Shown here piece by piece: positions 23,503 to 30,224 of a stretch of 30,224 bases of DNA; positions within the stretch are counted from its first letter, which is position 1; each line of letters opens with the position of its first letter. Position numbers and translations under genes: made by a program. The stretch spans positions 1 to 30,224 of the forward strand of contig JBDTOX010000107.1 of the NCBI GenBank assembly GCA_039933015.1, in the 5' to 3' direction. The notes under the pieces were generated by a model. The model saw nothing but the letters and a program-made list of their open reading frames with translations, searched no databases and had not been told where the DNA came from. The stretch comes from JBDTOX01 sp039933015. GTDB taxonomy: Bacteria > Pseudomonadota > Gammaproteobacteria > Burkholderiales > Methylophilaceae.

Positions 23503-24246
23503 TCACCAGTAATTTTCTACGGTGATCTGCCCTGGGTCTTTACGGCGATGTCTTTTCAGGCCGCGTTCGATGAGCATCTGCGTCACATCCTCGACCATTT
23601 GCGGGTTGCCGCACAGCATGACCTGGCTGTCTGCCGCGTTGATCTTGATGCCCGCGCGTTCTTCCAGACGACCATCCATGAGGCTCTGCGGGATACGGCC
23701 TGGTAACGCAAAATCAGTAGTTTCGCGGCTGACAAAAGGGATAAACACAAACTGCTCAGGATGTGATGCCAGCACTTGGGCAATTCGCTCCTGATAATTC
23801 AGTTCAGACAGTGTGCGCACGGCATATACCAGCACTACACGCTCGAAGCGCTGCCAGGGCTGTTCTGTAGCCAGCATGGCCAGAAATGGCCCAACGCCAG
23901 TACCTGTTGCAATCAACCACAGATGGCGCGACTGCGGCACCTCGTCCAGAATCATGAAACCGTTGGCACGCGGAGCGACCAGAATTGAATCACCAGGATT
24001 GAGTTTCACCAGCGTGGGAGTCAGTGGGCCATCTGGCACTTCGATGTAGTAAAACTCCAGCGGGCTAGTCTTCGGAGCATTGACCAAGGAGTAAGGCCTG
24101 CCTTTGACCTCGCCTTCGAGTTCCAGGCCGATTTTAGCGAATTGCCCCGCCTGATAAGGCTCGATGTCGGCCGCAACATAAAGAGTATGCAGCCTGCCGC
24201 CCCAATGCTTATGTTCAACTACCTGACCTTGATTCCAGGATGACAT
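23503..24246 (-). CDS. fpr: Ferredoxin/flavodoxin-NADP+ reductase Fpr
   Basis: A flavoenzyme that moves electrons between NADPH and ferredoxin or flavodoxin. It is 247 residues with an FAD-binding barrel carrying R50-P-Y-S53 (GRPYSLVNAP) and an NADP domain with ATGTGVGPFLAML (113-124), VLVYAVRTLSEL and VMLCGNPQMVEDV. It ends in ENYW, a C-terminal aromatic typical of bacterial Fpr. The frame is open to 24375, but the ATG at 24246 has GAGGG 9 bases upstream and begins MSSWNQGQVVEHKHW, as in relatives. It is followed by the MEKHLA gene. A palindrome at 24262-24276 lies just upstream. Confidence 0.94.
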   Translation of the reverse strand: MSSWNQGQVVEHKHWGGRLHTLYVAADIEPYQAGQFAKIGLELEGEVKGRPYSLVNAPKTSPLEFYYIEVPDGPLTPTLVKLNPGDSILVAPRANGFMILDEVPQSRHLWLIATGTGVGPFLAMLATEQPWQRFERVVLVYAVRTLSELNYQERIAQVLASHPEQFVFIPFVSRETTDFALPGRIPQSLMDGRLEERAGIKINAADSQVMLCGNPQMVEDVTQMLIERGLKRHRRKDPGQITVENYW

Positions 24247-24261
24247 GGTGTTTTGCCCTCG

Positions 24262-24276
24262 ATAATTTGCAATTAT
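24262..24276. promoter_or_regulatory. Palindrome just upstream of fpr
   Basis: ATAATT-TGC-AATTAT is a perfect 6+3+6 inverted repeat ending 16 bases before the fpr ATG. It could be an operator over the fpr transcription start or -10 region. No regulator can be assigned. Confidence 0.3.
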
Positions 24277-24345
24277 GCATAAGTGTCCAATCATAAAACA
24301 CAATCTGGTAATAGACGCTTTCGAGCGCCTTGAAATTTTTCCTAT

Positions 24346-24370
24346 CTGGATAGCTGGTACAAATATCCAG
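24346..24370. promoter_or_regulatory. Dyad in the fpr-rep gap
   Basis: CTGGATA (24346-24352) and TATCCAG (24364-24370) are exact reverse complements with 11 bases between. There is no T-tract, so it is more like a protein-binding site than a terminator. It may serve rep or fpr. Confidence 0.3.
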
Positions 24371-24623
24371 TTCAAAAAAGCGTTAAGTATCGACCCTTAT
24401 TTCAGCCTCATGCTCCCGGAAGCAGCCAGCCAGTATGGCTCCCGGCATTCAAGCGCGTGAAAACCGGAAGCATCAAATAAGTTTGCCGCTGAGTTGTTGG
24501 CAGTGCCCTGCCCGTGCCATTCAAGGTAACTCCAGCCTCCTCCTGGCCGCATAAGCCGCAGCATCTGAAAAATGCAGATAGCAGTGGCACCTGACTCCAT
24601 GAACGGCTAAACTTGCGCCCGCA

Positions 24624-26627
24624 ATGCTGTCAAAACTTAACTCCCCACAACGCGAAGCGGTCAAATATCTGGATGGGCCCCTGCTGGTGCTGGCTGGCGC
24701 CGGTAGCGGCAAGACGCGGGTTATCACGCACAAGATTGTTTACCTCATCGAGCAATGCGGTTATGCGCCTAAAGAAATAGCCGCCATTACCTTTACCAAC
24801 AAAGCTGCCCGTGAAATGCAGGAGCGTGTCGGCCAATTGCTCCAAGGCAAGCCCAGCAAAGGCCTGACCATTGCCACCTTCCACTCGCTAGGCTTGCAGA
24901 TGCTGCGGCAGGAAGCGCAGCTGCTTGGTTACAAGCCGCAGTTTTCCATTCTTGACTCTTCCGATAGCTTCAAAATTCTTGCGGATGTGCTGGCAACTAC
25001 GGATAAACAGTTATTACGCAAGACGCAGTGGCAGATTTCGCAGTGGAAAAACGCTTTCATGACGCCCGACCAGGCCAAGGCGCAGGCCGATGAAGAACTC
25101 ACGCATGCCGCCGCCAAGGTTTACCAGATCTACCAGCAAACGCTTAAAGCCTATCAGGCAGTAGATTTCGATGACCTCATCAAGCTGCCGGTAGAGCTGT
25201 TCGAGCAGCATCCGGAAGCGCTGGAGAAATGGCAGCGCAAGCTCAAGTACCTGCTCATAGATGAATATCAGGACACCAATACCTGCCAATACAAGCTGGT
25301 AAAAATGCTGACCGGCATCGAAGGACGGTTCACCGCCGTAGGCGATGATGACCAGGCTATATATGGCTGGCGTGGCGCTGATGTAGAGAATTTGCGCCAG
25401 CTCACGGAAGATTTCACGCGCCTGAAAGTAATCAAGCTGGAGCAGAATTACCGTTCCACTGTGCGCATTTTGCGTTCGGCCAACCAGGTCATCGCCAACA
25501 ATCCCAAGCTATTTGAGAAGAAGCTATGGAGTGAGCTTGGTACGGGCGAGCTGATTCAGGTCAGCGCGGCGCGAGATGAAGATCACGAAGCCGAAGCAGT
25601 CGTCATGAAACTCATGGCGCATAAATTTGAGCACCGCACGCGCTTTGCCGACTATGCCGTGCTTTATCGCGGCAACCATCAGGCACGGGTTTTTGAGCAG
25701 CAGCTGCGGAACCATAAAGTGCCTTACACCGTCTCCGGTGGCCAGTCCTTCTTTGATAAGGCAGAAATTAAGGACCTGGTGAGTTACCTGCGCCTGATTG
25801 CCAATGAGGATGATGACCCTGCCTTTATCCGTGCCTCTACCACGCCGAAAAGAGGCATCGGCAATACCACGCTTGAGCGTCTTGGCGAGTACGCCAGCAA
25901 GCACCATCTGTCATTATTTGCTGCTGCATTTGAAGGCGATTTTCAGCGCGATCTGGGTACACGCCAGTTAGAAGATTTACTGACTTTCTGCCAGTTCATC
26001 CACAGGGTACAAGAGCGTGCCGTGCGTGACCCCGCAGGCGAAATTCTCAACGACATGCTGACCGCCATTCAATACGAGGCATTTCTTTACAATAGCGAAG
26101 AGCCCCGCGCAGCTGAGACCAAGTGGAAAAACATCCTCGATTTTGTTGGCTGGCTGACGAAAAAAGGCGAAGGAAATGGTGAGGGCGGAGAAGAAAAGAC
26201 ACTGCTTGAACTCACGCAAATGGTTGCTCTCATGAGCATGCTCGAAGGCCGTGAAGATGGCGAACCGGATGCAGTCAAACTTTCAACGCTGCATGCGGCC
26301 AAAGGCTTGGAGTTTGGCCATGTTTTTCTAATCGGCGTGGAAGAAGGCATTCTCCCGCATCGTGAAAGTGTGGATAACGGCAAGATCGAGGAAGAGCGTA
26401 GGCTCATGTATGTAGGTATTACGCGCGCGCAGAAATCGCTCAATATTTCCTGGTGCCGCAAGAGAAAAAGGGCCGGAGAGACAGCAAGCTGCGAGCCCAG
26501 CCGTTTTATCGCCGAACTGCCGCAAGACGATGTGCGTCATTTCGGCAGCCCAACGGCTGACCCCGCCACCAGCAAGGAACATGGCAAGGAAAGAATGGCG
26601 CAGATTCGCGCAATGCTCGGCAAATGA
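24624..26627 (+). CDS. rep: Rep, UvrD-family ATP-dependent DNA helicase
   Basis: A superfamily 1A 3'-5' DNA helicase that clears proteins ahead of the replication fork and aids restart. At 667 residues it is close to E. coli Rep (673), and the N terminus aligns in character: LNSPQREAVKYLDGPLLVLA, then Walker A GAGSGKT (25-31), motif Ia AAITFTNKAAREM, Walker B LLIDEYQDTN (about 211-220), motif III GDDDQAIYGWRGA, motif IV LEQNYRST and motif VI RLMYVGITRA. These favour Rep over UvrD. No clear Shine-Dalgarno precedes the ATG at 24624. It is followed after 47 bases by uup, probably one transcript. The C-terminal tail is charged and short. Confidence 0.94.
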   Translation: MLSKLNSPQREAVKYLDGPLLVLAGAGSGKTRVITHKIVYLIEQCGYAPKEIAAITFTNKAAREMQERVGQLLQGKPSKGLTIATFHSLGLQMLRQEAQLLGYKPQFSILDSSDSFKILADVLATTDKQLLRKTQWQISQWKNAFMTPDQAKAQADEELTHAAAKVYQIYQQTLKAYQAVDFDDLIKLPVELFEQHPEALEKWQRKLKYLLIDEYQDTNTCQYKLVKMLTGIEGRFTAVGDDDQAIYGWRGADVENLRQLTEDFTRLKVIKLEQNYRSTVRILRSANQVIANNPKLFEKKLWSELGTGELIQVSAARDEDHEAEAVVMKLMAHKFEHRTRFADYAVLYRGNHQARVFEQQLRNHKVPYTVSGGQSFFDKAEIKDLVSYLRLIANEDDDPAFIRASTTPKRGIGNTTLERLGEYASKHHLSLFAAAFEGDFQRDLGTRQLEDLLTFCQFIHRVQERAVRDPAGEILNDMLTAIQYEAFLYNSEEPRAAETKWKNILDFVGWLTKKGEGNGEGGEEKTLLELTQMVALMSMLEGREDGEPDAVKLSTLHAAKGLEFGHVFLIGVEEGILPHRESVDNGKIEEERRLMYVGITRAQKSLNISWCRKRKRAGETASCEPSRFIAELPQDDVRHFGSPTADPATSKEHGKERMAQIRAMLGK

Positions 26628-26674
26628 GCCGGGAAAACAACAGCCAGCCAAGTATTAGAAAGTTAAACAGCTAA

Positions 26675-28585
26675 ATGCCTTACATCACCCTGGATAATGC
26701 CTCATTGGCCTTCGGTCACCATCCATTACTGGATCAGGCTGCTTTTCAGCTCGATCCTGGCGAGCGTGTCGGCCTGATTGGCCGCAATGGCGCGGGCAAA
26801 TCCAGCCTGCTTAAAGTCATTGCGGGCGAAAGCAAGCTGGATGACGGCACAATATGGCGTGCACCTGGCGTACGCATTGTGTATGTGCCGCAAGAACCCG
26901 CATTGGTATCTACCCATACTGTGTTTGAGGCTGTTGCCGAAGGCTTGGGCGATTTGCAGAAAGTACTGGTGGAATACCATGAGGTATCACATCAAATGGG
27001 CGAACCCGATGCTGACATTGATGCGCTTATGCAGCGTATGCAGGATTTGCAGCATGAACTGGACAGCAAAAATGGCTGGCAATCACAAGCCAAGGTAGAG
27101 GCGGTATTAAGCCGCTTAAGCCTGGATGCCGACACCCTGGTTTCAAAGCTCTCCGGCGGCTGGCGCAAGCGCGTGGCGCTAGGCCGCGCCTTGGTGGCCG
27201 AACCTGAAGTTCTGCTACTGGACGAGCCCACCAACCATCTGGATCTGCAAGCCATTGAATGGCTGGAAGACCTATTGCTCGGCTTTAGCGGCAGCGTATT
27301 GTTCATCACCCATGACCGGCGCTTTCTTGACCGCCTCGCTACGCGGATTACCGAACTTGATCGAGGCAACCTCACTGACTTTATAGGCAATTTCACCAAT
27401 TACCAGATTAAAAAAGAAGAGTTGCTGGCCGTTGAAGCCACTCATGCTGCCAAGTTTGACAAGGTATTGGCGCAGGAAGAAGTGTGGATACGCCAGGGCA
27501 TTAAAGCACGTCGCACGCGTAATGAAGGCCGTGTGCGGCGCCTGGAAAAACTACGGCTGGAACGCGCGGCACGGCGTGAACGCCAAGGCAGCGTCAAGCT
27601 TACATTGGACAGTGGCGAGCGTTCAGGCAAGCTGGTAGCCGAACTTGAGGATGTTAAAAAATCCTACGGTGACAGGATACTGATTAACGGCTTTACCACG
27701 CGTATTTTACGTGGTGACCGCATTGGCCTGCTGGGCCCGAATGGCGTGGGGAAAACCACCCTGCTCAAGCTGATTCTGGGTGAACTGGAACCCGACAACG
27801 GCACCATTCAACGCGGTACCAACCTCAATATCGCCTACTTCGACCAAATGCGCGAACAACTGGATGAAGAAGCCACGCTTGCTGACACCATCAGCCCGGG
27901 CTCTGAGTTCGTACAGATAGGCAATGAACGCAAGCACGTCATCAGCTATCTGGAAGATTTTCTGTTTCCACCACAACGTTCCCGCTCGCCGGTGAAGTCC
28001 CTCTCCGGCGGCGAACGTAACCGACTACTGCTGGCGCGCCTGTTTGCGCGCCCTGCCAATGTGCTGGTACTGGATGAGCCAACTAACGATCTGGATATTG
28101 AAACGCTGGAATTGCTGGAAAGCCTGCTGCAAGAATTCGAAGGTACCTTGTTCCTGGTGAGTCACGACCGCGCATTTCTGGAGAACACGGTAACGCAGGT
28201 CATTGCTTTTGAGGGCAATGGCATCTTAAGTGAGTTTGGTGGCGGTTATGATGACTGGCAGCGTTTTACCCTGCAGCGTTTGGCAGAACAAGCTGCAGAA
28301 AAAACTAAAGCAGCCGCACGTAAAGAAAGTAACAGTAAGCCCGCTGCCCATAAAAAATCAGCAACCAAACTGGGCTTCAAGGAAATGCAGGAACTGGAAA
28401 GTCTGCCCGATAAAATTGAAGCCTTGGAAACCGAACTATCCAATATCAACGCCAGCTTGGCTGATCCTGATATTTATCGAGACCACCCGCAAGAAGTTCA
28501 GAAACTGCAGGCAAAGCTGGCAAGCGTTGAAATAGAGTTATCGCAAGTGTTAGCCAGATGGGAACTGCTCGAAAGCCGTCGCTAG
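26675..28585 (+). CDS. uup: Uup, ABC-F family ATPase
   Basis: A soluble ABC-F protein with two ABC domains and no membrane part; relatives act on the ribosome and affect precise excision and replication-linked DNA structures. The 636-residue protein has Walker A GRNGAGKSS (about 36-44), signature LSGGWRKR, Walker B LLLDEPTNHLD, and in the second domain GPNGVGKTT (about 352-360), LSGGERNR and LVLDEPTNDLD. The linker between domains is Arg/Glu-rich (RTRNEGRVRRLEKLRLERAA). A C-terminal coiled coil (about 565-636) with KLGFKEMQELESLPDKIEAL is typical of Uup and binds DNA in E. coli. It follows rep closely, with a weak ribosome-binding site. Confidence 0.94.
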   Translation: MPYITLDNASLAFGHHPLLDQAAFQLDPGERVGLIGRNGAGKSSLLKVIAGESKLDDGTIWRAPGVRIVYVPQEPALVSTHTVFEAVAEGLGDLQKVLVEYHEVSHQMGEPDADIDALMQRMQDLQHELDSKNGWQSQAKVEAVLSRLSLDADTLVSKLSGGWRKRVALGRALVAEPEVLLLDEPTNHLDLQAIEWLEDLLLGFSGSVLFITHDRRFLDRLATRITELDRGNLTDFIGNFTNYQIKKEELLAVEATHAAKFDKVLAQEEVWIRQGIKARRTRNEGRVRRLEKLRLERAARRERQGSVKLTLDSGERSGKLVAELEDVKKSYGDRILINGFTTRILRGDRIGLLGPNGVGKTTLLKLILGELEPDNGTIQRGTNLNIAYFDQMREQLDEEATLADTISPGSEFVQIGNERKHVISYLEDFLFPPQRSRSPVKSLSGGERNRLLLARLFARPANVLVLDEPTNDLDIETLELLESLLQEFEGTLFLVSHDRAFLENTVTQVIAFEGNGILSEFGGGYDDWQRFTLQRLAEQAAEKTKAAARKESNSKPAAHKKSATKLGFKEMQELESLPDKIEALETELSNINASLADPDIYRDHPQEVQKLQAKLASVEIELSQVLARWELLESRR

Positions 28586-28673
28586 CCGCTAAAAACCGGG
28601 GACATTCAGGTAGAGACTAAAGCCAGGCAGAAAAATTTTAGCCTAAAGTATATTAAAACCAAGACAGTAATTG

Positions 28674-30224
28674 TCAGGCCACTGATGCATTGAATGGTTC
28701 CAGGATTAGATTCGCTCTATTACAGAGCGCTAGAATTTTATCTGGTGCCACTGCAGGACTAATTAAAAAGCCCTGCCCTAGATCACAGCCAAACTCCAGC
28801 AAGCATTGCGCCTGTTGTTCATTTTCTATGCCTTCTGCAATCACCTGCATATTTAAGCTACCAGCCATAGCGATAATGGCATGGGCAATGGCTTTGTCAT
28901 CCGGGTTATCCTCAATACTCGAGATAAAAGAACGATCTATTTTGAGTATGCTAATTGGGAACTTTTTAAGATAACTGAGTGAGCTATATCCCGTGCCAAA
29001 GTCGTCAATTGCCAGCCTGAAGCCTTTGCTGGCAAATTCATTCAATTTTTTTATTGTAGTCTCAGAGGCGTCTATCAAAGTACTTTCCGTGATCTCTAAC
29101 TCTATCCAAGAAGCGCTGACACCCACTTCGGAAACAATATGGGCAAATTGCTCAAACAGATTAGCTTCACGAAATTGGCGGCCGCTCACATTGACTGCAA
29201 CGGTTAACTGCAAACCCTGGGCACGCCATTGCTTGAGTTGCAGACAGGCCGATCGAAATACCCATTCGCCTATCGGCACGATCAGCCCACTTTCTTCCGC
29301 AACAGGTATAAACTCAAGTGGGCTGATGCGTCCAAGTTGGGGGCGTTGCCAGCGTAACAGCGCCTCAACGCTTTTGATATGGCGTGTTTTAATATCAAAT
29401 TGTGGTTGGTATTCCAGATAAAGCTGTTGTTCTTCTAGTGCCTTACGCAGGTCAGTCTCTATAGTCATACGATGCTGAGTACGGAGACGCATTTCGCTAT
29501 TGAAAAACTGAAAATTATTCTTGCCTTGATTTTTAGCTTGATACATGGCGGTATCAGCGTTTTGCATCAAGATATCTATATTATCTGCATCTGCGGGAAA
29601 GAAACTGATGCCGATACTGGCACCTACAACAACTTCATTACCACCCAGATTGGTAGAGGCGGAGATTTTTGCAATAATTTTTCGCGCAATGTTTGCAGCA
29701 TCTTCCGCACGTGCAAGATTAGAGAGAATAACCCCGAACTCGTCTCCCCCCAAGCGCGCAACAATGTCCTCGGTACGCACGGTATTTCTTAGTGTTTGCG
29801 CCACCTTGTGCAGCAGGATATCGCCCATATGATGACCAAGCGTATCATTCACCATCTTGAAATTATCCAGATCAATAAACATCAAACTGAACTTGACTTC
29901 ATTTGACGATCCCTGACCAGCAGCCTTGACTAGGCTGCTATTAAAGAAATGCCGGTTAGGCAAATGGGTGACAGTGTCATAATGTGCCAGCCGATCAAGC
30001 CTTTTCTCAGTTTCTACTTTTTGCTGTAATTCCGTGTCCAGGGAATTGTTACGATCCTGGATTTTTTCCAGCATCTGATTAAACCCCTTGGCCAACTCCC
30101 CCATTTCATCATCGCTATGAAGTTCATAGCGCTTTGAATAATCATTTTTATCTGCAATTAAATGCATGATTTTAATCAGGCTGTGCAAGGGGGCCATTAA
30201 TAGCATCTGCAGCCGGTTGAGCAG
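28674..30224 (-). CDS. GGDEF-EAL bifunctional c-di-GMP protein, C-terminal part (runs off the window)
   Basis: A cyclic-di-GMP turnover protein; the frame stays open to the right edge, so the true start, probably with a membrane sensor, lies beyond. Visible first is a HAMP-type linker (LLNRLQ, then LIADKNDYSKRYELHSDDE and MGELAKGFNQML). Next is a diguanylate cyclase domain with intact GGDEF (bases 29736-29750), preceded by the inhibitory RTED. Last is a phosphodiesterase domain with EALLRW (29358-29375), NVSGRQF, LEITES, IDDFGTGYSS, KIDRSF and AEGIE. Both catalytic sites look functional, so net activity cannot be read. The 88-base gap to the convergent uup holds no strong terminator. Confidence 0.94.
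   Translation of the reverse strand: MLNRLQMLLMAPLHSLIKIMHLIADKNDYSKRYELHSDDEMGELAKGFNQMLEKIQDRNNSLDTELQQKVETEKRLDRLAHYDTVTHLPNRHFFNSSLVKAAGQGSSNEVKFSLMFIDLDNFKMVNDTLGHHMGDILLHKVAQTLRNTVRTEDIVARLGGDEFGVILSNLARAEDAANIARKIIAKISASTNLGGNEVVVGASIGISFFPADADNIDILMQNADTAMYQAKNQGKNNFQFFNSEMRLRTQHRMTIETDLRKALEEQQLYLEYQPQFDIKTRHIKSVEALLRWQRPQLGRISPLEFIPVAEESGLIVPIGEWVFRSACLQLKQWRAQGLQLTVAVNVSGRQFREANLFEQFAHIVSEVGVSASWIELEITESTLIDASETTIKKLNEFASKGFRLAIDDFGTGYSSLSYLKKFPISILKIDRSFISSIEDNPDDKAIAHAIIAMAGSLNMQVIAEGIENEQQAQCLLEFGCDLGQGFLISPAVAPDKILALCNRANLILEPFNASVA

Larger units (their letters stand above)
24247..24623. other. Divergent intergenic region between fpr and rep
   Basis: A 377-base gap with no recognised gene. 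The fpr-proximal half is AT-rich and holds two dyads (listed separately). The rep-proximal part (about 24400-24610) is GC-richer and carries several overlapping short frames on the minus strand with no recognisable product and no ribosome-binding site. I saw no RNA gene or riboswitch here. Confidence 0.55.

Noticed and set aside
24247..24375. Upstream 43-codon extension of Fpr
   Set aside because: The ATG at 24246 has a well-placed GAGGG, and the extension has no similarity to Fpr N termini.
24397..24600. 67-codon minus-strand frame (and overlapping 60-70 codon frames) in the fpr-rep gap
   Set aside because: No ribosome-binding site, several competing frames over the same bases, and no recognisable protein family.
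28586..28673. Possible terminator between uup and the GGDEF-EAL gene
   Set aside because: Only short AT-rich, imperfect pairings are present; no stable GC stem with a T-tract.

Overview
This 30.2 kb window is dense chromosomal DNA with no rRNA, tRNA, phage, IS element or CRISPR array that I could see. Base composition is close to 50% GC by eye. Gene content suggests a betaproteobacterium, perhaps of the Nitrosomonadales/Methylophilaceae type: a complete pilG-H-I-J-chpA order, a stand-alone RlmL, a 1300-residue HrpA, Rep next to Uup, and a stand-alone MazG-type pyrophosphatase. That placement is an inference from gene families; no marker gene settles it.

Layout. 1-7019 (minus strand) is the Pil-Chp chemosensory operon controlling type IV pili: pilG, pilH, pilI, pilJ and the first 1319 codons of chpA, which runs off the left edge. 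A 352-base divergent gap leads to tpx (thiol peroxidase, plus strand), which ends at a strong bidirectional terminator. Facing it, 12175-7940 (minus strand) is a tightly packed four-gene unit: RNB-family exoribonuclease, spermidine-synthase-like protein, RlmL and a MazG-like pyrophosphatase. The genes overlap or lie 6 bases apart, suggesting coupled expression of RNA- and nucleotide-metabolism enzymes.

12176-12449 is the most structured intergenic stretch. It has a perfect 7+7 palindrome and then a 135-150 base inverted-repeat element, whose right arm ends on the start codon of a COG0523 (CobW-type) metallochaperone GTPase. Convergent to that gene is hrpA. Next come a YeiH-family exporter and its divergent LysR regulator with a shared dyad, an orphan methyltransferase, a YlqF/RbgA ribosome-assembly GTPase, and a membrane-anchored class III nucleotide-cyclase-like protein with an unusual C-terminal tail.

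23019-24246 (minus strand) is an fpr-MEKHLA pair (ferredoxin-NADP reductase plus a PAS-like protein). rep and uup follow on the plus strand. The right edge holds a partial GGDEF-EAL protein with both catalytic motifs and an inhibitory site intact.

Most genes are housekeeping or well-known signalling families. The items I consider most worth checking are the inverted repeat over the cobW-like start, the cyclase with a C-terminal membrane anchor, the twin-arginine signal relic behind yeiH, the fpr-MEKHLA pair, and key-residue changes in the RNase and spermidine-synthase-like proteins. I did not find convincing evidence of a wholly new system.
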